Of a stretch of DNA of 64,000 bases, positions 57,407-64,000 are shown piece after piece. Under the pieces are notes generated by a model. The model did not search any database and was not told the origin of the DNA. It saw nothing but the letters and a program-made list of their open reading frames with translations. The translations under genes and the position numbers were made by a program. The DNA comes from JAXHMB01 sp034521755 (GTDB lineage: Bacteria; Bacteroidota; Rhodothermia; Balneolales; Balneolaceae). Every line of letters begins with the position of its first letter. Position 1 is the stretch's first letter. Location: assembly GCA_034521755.1 (NCBI GenBank), contig JAXHMB010000003.1:496001-560000 (forward strand), read 5' to 3'.

Positions 57407-57985
57407 TCAGCCAAAATATGCTGGCTCATTCCCCTTTTTCCATTTTATGTTGCAGCCTACACTTGGCTTTTGCTCTTCTTTTTCTTTGCCATCAAACAGA
57501 AATTCAACAGCCTCTCTGATATCTTTTCCGTTCACCGGTTTATCATTCCCGGGTCTGCTGTCATCAAACTGTCCGCGATAAACCAGCTTGTAATGCTCAT
57601 TAAAAAGGTAAAAATCAGGAGTACAGGCTGCACGGTAATCTTTAGCAACTTCTTGTGTACCGTCATACAAATAAGGAAAAGAAAAACGTTTTTCGCGTGC
57701 TAAGTTAGCCATTTTAACCGGGCTGTCATCAGGATAATTCTCTACATCATTAGAGCTGATGGCAACAATACCAATCCCTTTTTTTTGCAGATCGCGGGCA
57801 GCAACCACAAAGCCTTCCAGAATATGTTTAACAAATGGGCAGTGGTTGCATATAAATACAACCAATAATCCTTTTGCATTGTCAAAATCACTAAGAGAAA
57901 CAAGCTGGTTGTTAACAGTATCAAAGAGTTTGAAGTCAGGAGCTTCAGTTCCCAAGTCTAACATTGTTGAGGGTGTTTCAGACAT
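57407..57985 (-). CDS. Thioredoxin-family (redoxin/AhpC-TSA-like) protein
   Basis: 192 residues with a redoxin fold. The redox pair is the CxxC in VVFICNHCPFVKHI; the block PYLYDGTQEVAKDYRAACTPDFYLF is characteristic of the group called thioredoxin-family or TlpA/AhpC-like. No signal peptide is evident, so cytoplasmic; the exact partner is not known. It is the first gene of the thioredoxin-pdxH-trmB run, and follows the radical SAM gene by 103 nt. Confidence 0.85.
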   Translation of the reverse strand: MSETPSTMLDLGTEAPDFKLFDTVNNQLVSLSDFDNAKGLLVVFICNHCPFVKHILEGFVVAARDLQKKGIGIVAISSNDVENYPDDSPVKMANLAREKRFSFPYLYDGTQEVAKDYRAACTPDFYLFNEHYKLVYRGQFDDSRPGNDKPVNGKDIREAVEFLFDGKEKEEQKPSVGCNIKWKKGNEPAYFG

Positions 57986-58088
57986 ATCACTTTAGATTAT
58001 TTAGTCAATATTTTGTTGTAAGTAATGCTAAATTTTGTTTCTTGAATATATTAAATGAGCAGCGAAGTATGAATTTTTTACTCATAAA

Positions 58089-59150
58089 TTAAAACAATGT
58101 TAATTGTCCTTTCTGAGGACGCTTAAAATCACCGGTATTTAAAGAAAAGTCTTTCTTGTTGAAACCCAACTTTTTGGTTTGCACCTCAAACAGGCTGCGT
58201 ATCTGTTCAGCGAAATTACCTTTACCGTGAAAACGCTCTCCAAATTCAGCCTTATTTAATTTTCCATCTCGCATATCTCGTATTCTGTTCAGCACTTTAT
58301 CTTTTCGATCAGGAAAATGCTGCTCCAACCATTTAGGGAAAAGCTCTTTTACGCCATAGGGCAGCCTCAAGATAGTATATCCGGCCATGGTAGCACCGGC
58401 ATCCCTTGCCGATTCCAAAATACGGGCGCACTCATGGTCTGTCAGTCCCGGTATGATGGGAGCTACATTGACACCCACAGAAATACCTGCTTCGGCCAGC
58501 TCTTCAATGGCTTTCAGCCGGCGATACGGCTGTGAAGTTCTGGGCTCCATAACTCTTGCAACATCTCTGTTTAGCGTAGTAATTGAAAGTGTTACATGCG
58601 TGGCATTATGCTCAGCCAGTACCTTGAGGTAATCAATATCGCGTGTTACCAGATAGTTCTTGGTAATGATAGCCACCGGATTCAAACATTCGGCAAATAC
58701 CTGCAGGCAACTTCTCGTGATTTCCAATTTTCTTTCAATGGGCTGATAGGGATCCGTTACTCCGCTCATAACAACAACCCGGGGAACCCAGTTTCGGGAA
58801 GCAAATCGTTCTTCCAGTTTTTCTGCAGCATCATATTTCACCATAATTTTAGATTCAAAATCCAGACCTGCCGAAAACCCCAGGTACTCGTGTGTAGGCC
58901 TGGCATAACAATAAATACATCCGTGTTCACAACCGCGATAGGGATTCAGGCTGGCATCAAAAGGAATATCCGGACTGTCATTTTGGGAAAGGATTTCTTT
59001 GGTATCATCGCGGTACAGTTGTGTTTCAGGTGCAGGCTTTTCTCCCGTTTCTTCATCCAGATCGTAATCGGTGTAATGGCCTTCAAACCTGTTGCCGGGA
59101 TTGTCTGAAGAACCGCGTCCACGTATGGGATTGTGCTCTGATTCCGTCAT
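58089..59150 (-). CDS. PA0069-family radical SAM protein
   Basis: A radical SAM enzyme of 353 residues. The [4Fe-4S] cluster motif CxxxCxxC is in GCEHGCIYCYARPTHEYLGF, followed by GVTDPYQPIERKLEITR and the later MEPRTSQPYRRLKAIEELAEAGISVGVNVAPIIPGLTD. The N terminus (MTESEHNPIRGRGSSDNPGNRF) is the conserved lead of the PA0069/Rv2578c-type. Substrate unknown; relatives are related to spore photoproduct lyase-like proteins. It is transcribed alone ahead of the thioredoxin gene. Confidence 0.93.
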   Translation of the reverse strand: MTESEHNPIRGRGSSDNPGNRFEGHYTDYDLDEETGEKPAPETQLYRDDTKEILSQNDSPDIPFDASLNPYRGCEHGCIYCYARPTHEYLGFSAGLDFESKIMVKYDAAEKLEERFASRNWVPRVVVMSGVTDPYQPIERKLEITRSCLQVFAECLNPVAIITKNYLVTRDIDYLKVLAEHNATHVTLSITTLNRDVARVMEPRTSQPYRRLKAIEELAEAGISVGVNVAPIIPGLTDHECARILESARDAGATMAGYTILRLPYGVKELFPKWLEQHFPDRKDKVLNRIRDMRDGKLNKAEFGERFHGKGNFAEQIRSLFEVQTKKLGFNKKDFSLNTGDFKRPQKGQLTLF

Positions 59151-59224
59151 TGAAATGAACTGTTTTTAACTATCACCTCAAATTAACATCAAAAGTGACA
59201 ACATAGTGTCATCTCAATTTTTGC

Positions 59225-59257
59225 CCATAAAAAAAGCCCGGTTACAAAACCGGGCTT
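59225..59257 (-). terminator. Terminator of lipoprotein gene 1
   Basis: AAGCCCGGTT (59234-59243) and AACCGGGCTT (59248-59257) around a 4-nt loop; on the minus strand the stem is followed by a T run. About 25 nt after the stop of the lipoprotein gene. Confidence 0.9.
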
Positions 59258-59282
59258 AAAAATGAATAGAACACAATTTGAC

Positions 59283-60092
59283 TTATTCATCCAGACCTAC
59301 AGATGAGCAGTCTACATTAGTCGAACTTGTTGCATTTCCTGACCAGCATACTCTTTGGCCCTGAGCAGGATCATAATAACCTATTTCTTGGTCTGTATCC
59401 CAATAAACAGTAACCGCTTTAGAAGAGTTATACATCTCGTGGATATCGCCATTCTCAGAATAATATATGATATCCGTAACCTGTCCCTGACCATCATAAA
59501 TCTTTATATCAATCGTTCTTTCTGAGTTGCTTATGACCTCCCAATCAGATTTGAGAATTGGGGTTTCAGCACCCGTATCATCAAAAATAGTATTAAAGGT
59601 CCAGTCACCTTCGTTTCCATTTGAATGAACAAAGCCTGAAATCATATTATAATCATCAAAACTATACTGTGGACTGCTAAAGGTATAATACATATCCCAG
59701 TAGATGCCATTAGCTACTTCTTCTGCTGTTAAGCGAATGCTAGCACTGGTACCCTGATAGCTATAAGAATATTCCCATTCCCATACACCGTTATTAAAGT
59801 TAGCATTTGATCCCTGGGCATTTTGAAAAAACGGGGCATAAATCTGTCCCAGGTATGAGAAGCTGCTAAAGCCTAAAACAGTGTTCTTAGCATCATCAAA
59901 ATTAGTTGATGATGACTTTTCCGCAGTTACCTTAGATGTCCCTTCAAAATATGATATATCAGGTTTTGAATTTTCGGCAACAGACGATGGAATTGCGGGA
60001 GCATCTCCTTTTGATCCGGTACCATTGTCTCCACAACTGATGAGACCAAAGGCCAAAACGGCAAATGACAGTATGTAGCTTAATCTTTTCAT
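59283..60092 (-). CDS. Lipoprotein of unknown function, paralog 1
   Basis: 269 residues. Lipoprotein signal MKRLSYILSFAVLAFGLISC with lipobox LISC. The mature part is beta-type with aromatic repeats (WEWEYSYSYQGTSASIRL, WDMYYTFSSP, DWTFNTIFDD) and ends CWSGNATSSTNVDCSS, but I recognise no family. The first 28 residues and about 150 bp of 5' flank match paralog 2 at 61.8-62.9 kb, while the rest is unrelated. It follows the aldehyde dehydrogenase by about 120 nt and could be read from its own promoter in the duplicated flank. Confidence 0.75.
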   Translation of the reverse strand: MKRLSYILSFAVLAFGLISCGDNGTGSKGDAPAIPSSVAENSKPDISYFEGTSKVTAEKSSSTNFDDAKNTVLGFSSFSYLGQIYAPFFQNAQGSNANFNNGVWEWEYSYSYQGTSASIRLTAEEVANGIYWDMYYTFSSPQYSFDDYNMISGFVHSNGNEGDWTFNTIFDDTGAETPILKSDWEVISNSERTIDIKIYDGQGQVTDIIYYSENGDIHEMYNSSKAVTVYWDTDQEIGYYDPAQGQRVCWSGNATSSTNVDCSSVGLDE

Positions 60093-60213
60093 AGTACTCT
60101 TTTTTTAAAAGTTAATTTTCTATTTCTCTAAAATACGATTTATTTGATTAAATAGGCTCAAATAACTTTTCTATTGGTTAGACCTCAAGCCTACCTATTC
60201 CTTACAAACCTTT

Positions 60214-61575
60214 TTAATTTACATAAACTGTTTTAATATTTACAAACTCTTTGATGCCCGCCTCTGACAGCTCTCGTCCGTATCCTGACTCTTTTATACC
60301 ACCAAAAGGAAGGCGCGGATCAGATTTTACAAAGGCATTTACAAAGGTACAACCCGCCTCGATATCCTCTGAGGCAATTTTTTCCGCTTTTTGAACATCT
60401 TCAGAAAAGATAGCCGCCCCCAACCCATATTTTGTATCGTTAGCAACTTTAATAGCTTCAGCTTCGTCATTTACTTTAATAATTGACAGAACCGGGCCGA
60501 AAAGCTCTTCATTATAAGCCGGCATCCCTTTTGAGACCTCTGTTAAAATTGTTGCAGGATAATAAGCTCCGTCACCATCCGGCTTTTCTCCCCCTAAAAT
60601 ACAATGGGCACCATTCTCAATACTTTTTTGTACCTGTTCATGAAGCTCATCACGGAGATCAACTCTTGCCATAGGACCAATATCTGTATCTTCCTCAAAT
60701 GGGTCGCCCACCACTTTACTTTTCATTGATTCAACCACTTTGTTAAGAAAATCATCATAGACTTGTTCAACGACGACTAACCTTTTAGCCGCAATACAGC
60801 TTTGCCCACTGTTAATAAGCCGGGAAGTAACGCAGGTTTCTGCTGCTTTATCCAAATCGGCGTCTTCAAGAATGATATAAGGGTCACTGCCTCCCAATTC
60901 CAGTACGGTCTTCTTTAAAACGCTCCCGGCTTTCTCTGCAACGGCTTTTCCGGCCCGGGTGCTCCCTGTTAACGTAACAGCTGCTATGTCCGGGTTTACA
61001 ATCAATGCTTGTGTCTGATCAACATCGGCAATGACTGTACGAAAAATGCTCTTGGGTATTCCTGTATCGTGAATAATTTCTTCAATTTTTAAAGCACAGC
61101 CTGTTACATTGGGAGCGTGCTTGAGAATAGCAGCATTGCCTGCCATCAAAGCCGGGGCAGCAAATCTAAATAGCTGCCAAAAGGGAAAATTCCAGGGCAT
61201 AATGGCTAAAACAGTACCCAAAGCATTATAATGAATATAGCTTTTGGTCCCATCTGACTCTATCTGTTCATCAGCTAAAAAGTCTTCTGCATTATCGGCA
61301 TAATATTCACAAACCCAAGCGCACTTTTCTGCTTCAGAGACTCCCTGTGCTAACGGTTTACCCACTTCATTAGCCATCAATTTTGCCAATTCTTCTTTTT
61401 CTGCTCTTAAGGTAGCAGCTACTTTTTTTAGTAATTGAGAACGATAAGCAAAAGATTTCTGAGACCAATCTTTTTGAGCTTCAGAGGTTTCTTGCACAAT
61501 AGATTTGAGCTCATCATTACTCATTTGTTCATATTCTTTAATCAGATCGCCGGATGCAGGATTAACAGACTTCAT
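60214..61575 (-). CDS. NAD(P)-dependent aldehyde dehydrogenase (succinate-semialdehyde dehydrogenase-like)
   Basis: 453 residues, oxidising a semialdehyde to its acid. The catalytic Cys is in NSGQSCIAAKR and the general base Glu in VLELGGSDPYIIL. The NAD-binding blocks MPWNFPFWQ and TLTGSTRAGK are present. The C-terminal block is LPFGGIKESGYGRELSEAGIKEF. The short N terminus and the GSDPYII wording match the SSADH/Sad (GabD2) group. It stands between two paralogous lipoprotein genes, and a 37-codon copy of its 3' end occurs at 63 kb, so it is part of a tandem duplication. Possible substrates from nearby aminotransferases are aminoadipate or succinate semialdehydes (inference). Confidence 0.93.
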   Translation of the reverse strand: MKSVNPASGDLIKEYEQMSNDELKSIVQETSEAQKDWSQKSFAYRSQLLKKVAATLRAEKEELAKLMANEVGKPLAQGVSEAEKCAWVCEYYADNAEDFLADEQIESDGTKSYIHYNALGTVLAIMPWNFPFWQLFRFAAPALMAGNAAILKHAPNVTGCALKIEEIIHDTGIPKSIFRTVIADVDQTQALIVNPDIAAVTLTGSTRAGKAVAEKAGSVLKKTVLELGGSDPYIILEDADLDKAAETCVTSRLINSGQSCIAAKRLVVVEQVYDDFLNKVVESMKSKVVGDPFEEDTDIGPMARVDLRDELHEQVQKSIENGAHCILGGEKPDGDGAYYPATILTEVSKGMPAYNEELFGPVLSIIKVNDEAEAIKVANDTKYGLGAAIFSEDVQKAEKIASEDIEAGCTFVNAFVKSDPRLPFGGIKESGYGRELSEAGIKEFVNIKTVYVN

Positions 61576-61702
61576 AATAGTTATAGTAAATTTGTTAGTA
61601 AGATGACGTTTAAAAAGCGAACCAGAACTTCCTAATTATAAAAAACAATTAGTTAAGCTATTCCATTTACCAAAAAGACTTATAATCACCTTTACTTTTA
61701 AA

Positions 61703-61739
61703 AAAAAAGAGCCTGCCATTTAACCGGCAGGCTCTTTTT
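61703..61739 (-). terminator. Terminator of the VWA lipoprotein gene
   Basis: AAGAGCCTGCC, an 8-nt loop and GGCAGGCTCTT, with long A and T runs on the two sides; on the minus strand it stops the VWA lipoprotein transcript about 30 nt after its stop codon. Confidence 0.9.
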
Positions 61740-61763
61740 AAATCATATTTAATTAATTATTAA

Positions 61764-62867
61764 CTAGGGAGAGGGTACACTAAATGAAAAGAAGGCTTCT
61801 GCCTGTCCCTTTTTTGTACCTAATTTAAGCGTAAAGTACAGTATAGTACCCGGCTGTAGGTTACTAAAACCTGATCCTGAAAGCTTAACCTTATATTGAA
61901 TATTTCCTTTTGATGTAGCAACAGCAATATTCTGATAAAGCGATGAAGCATTTACAGAAACATTATTAGGATCGATACCAGAATAACTCCCTCCTGTACA
62001 AGTAGATATATTCCGCATCTCCTGCACGGCTGCCGGATCTGGATTATTACTGAGATCTGAGGCTGGTCCCAACCCGATCGAATAGATGGGCGAATCCATA
62101 TTATTGGCTACCGTACACACACTATCTCGCAAAGCGGTACTGTTTGGATAACCGTCGGAAAGTAATACTATTCCTCGCTCATGTGACTGAGTAGGCTTTT
62201 CCTGTTCGGAATACTCCAAAACTTCAAGCAAAGATGGATATGTAGGTGTACCACCACTGGATTCTACGTTATCAACAGAATCTTTGAGGGCTGAAGTATT
62301 ATTAGTGAACTCAGCCAAAAGTTCTGAATTGGATAAAAAGGGCCGATTAGGATTGCCTTGATAGGTAAATATACTGATATCAAAATTGCTTGCATTTTGT
62401 GCAAACTCATCCACAAAATCCTTTGCTCCCTGTACTCGAGTACGATTGGGGTCATTGCTACCCATACTGCCGCTGCCATCAATATCGAGAGAAATTGCAA
62501 ATGGGTCATTCCCCGGCTGATTAACTGTGCTTGATATAATATCAGCAGTTATATTTGATACGGCTTTATTCTTACCAAACACTACCCGGCTGTTCTGTCG
62601 GGCAATCTTACTACTTGCATCTCCCGATAGTGAGTCGAGTGTTATCTTAGCATCCACTACCCCCGAAAGTATGCTATTCCTATCTTCATCTAAAGGTGTT
62701 CCTAACACATCAAATTCTCCGGTATTCAAAAAGTCCGAAGACACCTGCGTACCAACCACTAAGGCTTGGTCGACCGGTATTTCTTTGGGGCCGGTGCTGT
62801 TGTCTCCACAACTGATGAGGCCAAAGGCCAAAACGGCAAATGAGAGTATGTAGCTTAATTTTTTCAT
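61764..62867 (-). CDS. VWA-domain lipoprotein, paralog 2
   Basis: 367 residues. Lipoprotein signal MKKLSYILSFAVLAFGLISC, nearly identical to paralog 1, then an unrelated mature part: a VWA domain (about residues 125-300) with a MIDAS motif in DIDGSGSMGSND, a second MIDAS Thr in GGTPTYPSL and an acid in LLSDGYPN. The C terminus (YKVKLSGSGFSNLQPGTILYFTLKLGTKKG) is beta-type. A surface or periplasmic protein binding a metal-dependent partner. Its signal and flank seem to have been copied with the aldehyde dehydrogenase tail. Confidence 0.88.
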   Translation of the reverse strand: MKKLSYILSFAVLAFGLISCGDNSTGPKEIPVDQALVVGTQVSSDFLNTGEFDVLGTPLDEDRNSILSGVVDAKITLDSLSGDASSKIARQNSRVVFGKNKAVSNITADIISSTVNQPGNDPFAISLDIDGSGSMGSNDPNRTRVQGAKDFVDEFAQNASNFDISIFTYQGNPNRPFLSNSELLAEFTNNTSALKDSVDNVESSGGTPTYPSLLEVLEYSEQEKPTQSHERGIVLLSDGYPNSTALRDSVCTVANNMDSPIYSIGLGPASDLSNNPDPAAVQEMRNISTCTGGSYSGIDPNNVSVNASSLYQNIAVATSKGNIQYKVKLSGSGFSNLQPGTILYFTLKLGTKKGQAEAFFSFSVPSP

Positions 62868-62905
62868 AATAGATTTCTTCTTAGTATTAATATTAGGCTG
62901 TGTAC

Positions 62906-62957
62906 TTAGTAATGCGAATTATTTGATTAAATGAGGTCAAATAATTCGCATTACTAA
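62906..62957. repeat. Perfect 21-bp inverted repeat
   Basis: Left arm 62906-62926 and right arm 62937-62957 are exact reverse complements, with a 10-nt loop. The inner 8 bp (TTATTTGA / TCAAATAA) and the loop are also present at 60.1 kb, upstream of the other lipoprotein. It lies 39 nt upstream of the VWA lipoprotein start. Unlike a terminator it has no T-run. Confidence 0.9.
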
Positions 62958-62996
62958 TAGTTAGACCATTACCTGCACTATTCCTTACAATATTTT

Positions 62997-63107
62997 TTAA
63001 TCAATATAAACCGTCTTGGTATTTATAAATTCTTTAATATTCATCTTAGACAGCTCACATCCGTAGCCTAAATGTTTGATACCACCAAAAGGAAGAAGTG
63101 GATAAGA
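62997..63107 (-). pseudogene. Aldehyde dehydrogenase 3' remnant
   Basis: In frame with a TAA at 62999-62997: the 36 residues before it contain LPFGGIKHLGYGCELSKMNI and end IKEFINTKTVYID, matching the end of the aldehyde dehydrogenase at 60.2-61.6 kb (LPFGGIKESGYGRELSEAGI, IKEFVNIKTVYVN). The rest of the gene is missing; the next bases upstream belong to the aminotransferase end. It is a relic of a duplicated gene. Confidence 0.88.
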
Positions 63108-63128
63108 TCACATAATTGAAACTCATTT

Positions 63129-64000
63129 TCAATTTTCATTTTCTACGACTGCTTCATTAATTTTCTTAAAGGTTTTCCTCAGTAACTCTTCCTCCATAAT
63201 CAAGGGTGGTGCAATTCGAACTAACGTATCAGAATGAAGGGTCCACCCAAGAATTATACCTTTATCAAAACAGGCTTCCACTACTTTTTGTGTTAATCCT
63301 TTATCTGAGAGTTCCATTCCAAGCATCCCTCCCTTACCTCTTATTTCAGATATACCTGAAGCAGTCAGCATCTCCCTTGCACATTGTTCAATCATTTCCG
63401 CTTTTTTATCGTAACCACCTTGCAAAAGCTCATTTAAAGTGGCATGAGCAGCAGCACAAGACACCGGATGGCCGCCAAAAGTCGTTACATGGTTTAAGGG
63501 TGGTTCATACATGAATGATTTAAAAATGTCGGAAGATGATATAAATGCTCCCATTGGCATTCCTCCTCCCATAGCTTTAGCAAGACATAAAATATCCGGT
63601 ACTACTTCATAATGCTGAAAAGCAAATAAGGATCCTGTCCTAAAAAAACCGGTCTGAATTTCATCAAAAATCAATAATACACCGTGCTCATCACATTGCT
63701 GCCTTACTTTTTGCAACCATCCTTTATCTGCAGGAATGATCCCTCCTTCTCCCTGAATAGGCTCCATGATTACTGCAGCCGTCTCGTCATCTATCACCTC
63801 AAGATTCTCAAAACTGTTGAAGTCCAAAAAGTGGACATCCGGCAACAGTGGCAAATAGGGATCTCGATAGACATCTCTTCCCGTAACGCTTAAAGATCCA
63901 TGGGTGTCCCCATGATAGCCATGATGAAAAGCAACAAACTTATGCCGGCCGGTATATTTTTTAGCCAGCTTTAGTGCTCCTTCATTTGCTTCTGTTCCAC
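63129..64000 (-). CDS. Class III aminotransferase (partial, 5' end beyond window edge)
   Basis: Class III PLP aminotransferase of the acetylornithine/succinylornithine-like group. The frame is open from the window end (the in-frame Met at 63854 is internal). Seen in order: GTEANEGALKLAKKYTGRHKF, FHHGYHGDTHGSLSVTG, IMEPIQGEGGI, LLIFDEIQTGFFRTG with the PLP Asp, and the Schiff-base lysine in LCLAKAMGGGMP. C-terminal GMLGMELSDK and IRAPPL-type end (RIAPPLIM). About 290 residues lie in the window. It ends just before the aldehyde dehydrogenase relic, so an aminotransferase-aldehyde dehydrogenase pair may once have been an operon. Confidence 0.9.
   Translation of the reverse strand, partial: GTEANEGALKLAKKYTGRHKFVAFHHGYHGDTHGSLSVTGRDVYRDPYLPLLPDVHFLDFNSFENLEVIDDETAAVIMEPIQGEGGIIPADKGWLQKVRQQCDEHGVLLIFDEIQTGFFRTGSLFAFQHYEVVPDILCLAKAMGGGMPMGAFISSSDIFKSFMYEPPLNHVTTFGGHPVSCAAAHATLNELLQGGYDKKAEMIEQCAREMLTASGISEIRGKGGMLGMELSDKGLTQKVVEACFDKGIILGWTLHSDTLVRIAPPLIMEEELLRKTFKKINEAVVENEN

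Overview
The window looks like chromosome of a member of the Bacteroidota-related superphylum (Bacteroidota / Rhodothermota / Balneolota), most likely a Balneolaceae-type marine or saline bacterium. The reasons are a SusC/SusD outer-membrane pair, a GWxTD-domain lipoprotein, a large FG-GAP/ASPIC (CRTAC1-like) lipoprotein, an N-terminally extended Rho, a SprE/PorW-like TPR lipoprotein, many lipoboxes, weak Shine-Dalgarno signals and a Bacteroidota-type promoter (TTTG, 19 nt, TAnnTTTR) before susC. The phylum is an inference; no 16S gene is present.

Layout. 1-10.4 kb is housekeeping: aspartokinase (cut by the edge), a DUF4159 protein, rpiB-glyA-tatC, an FKBP lipoprotein, an FAD oxidoreductase-alr pair, sppA and an MBL-fold hydrolase. 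10.4-15.6 kb is a minus-strand sugar operon: Na+/solute symporter, GH109-like NAD-dependent glycosidase, sugar nucleotidyltransferase and a NahK/AmgK-like kinase. Two of these four genes carry frameshifts. 15.7-23.8 kb holds rho, folC, pyrD, the TPR lipoprotein and pyk. 24-35 kb is a surface-protein block (GWxTD, SusC, SusD, a small lipoprotein, FG-GAP/ASPIC) in which all the large genes are broken by single-base frameshifts while their coding content stays conserved. 35-42.7 kb has a second alanine racemase, an M20 amidohydrolase, an M23 peptidase, an alanine/ornithine-type racemase, a GNAT and a Na+ symporter, divergent from ornithine aminotransferase; it reads as an amino-acid/D-amino-acid salvage module.

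42.8-45.4 kb is the most unusual part. Three direct repeats of about 355 bp each carry a small GIY-YIG nuclease gene bounded by pieces of initiator tRNA. Four tRNA-fMet relics contain a GC-rich palindrome where the 3' anticodon arm should be. An IS110-family element sits between two of the repeats, and one intact tRNA-fMet remains. After this come lysine 6-aminotransferase, an SDR, purL, a HAD phosphatase, a LemA/TPM/TPM group, and a long minus-strand series: PA0069-like radical SAM, thioredoxin-like protein, pdxH, trmB, tetR, fadE. A perfect operator-like palindrome precedes tetR. The right end (59-64 kb) is a tandem segmental duplication: two lipoprotein genes with nearly identical 5' ends, each preceded by an aldehyde dehydrogenase 3' end, one intact and one reduced to a 37-codon relic, with a perfect long inverted repeat next to the relic. 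A class III aminotransferase is cut by the window end.

The main caveat is that I cannot tell recent pseudogenisation from consensus errors for the single-base frameshifts; raw reads would settle this.
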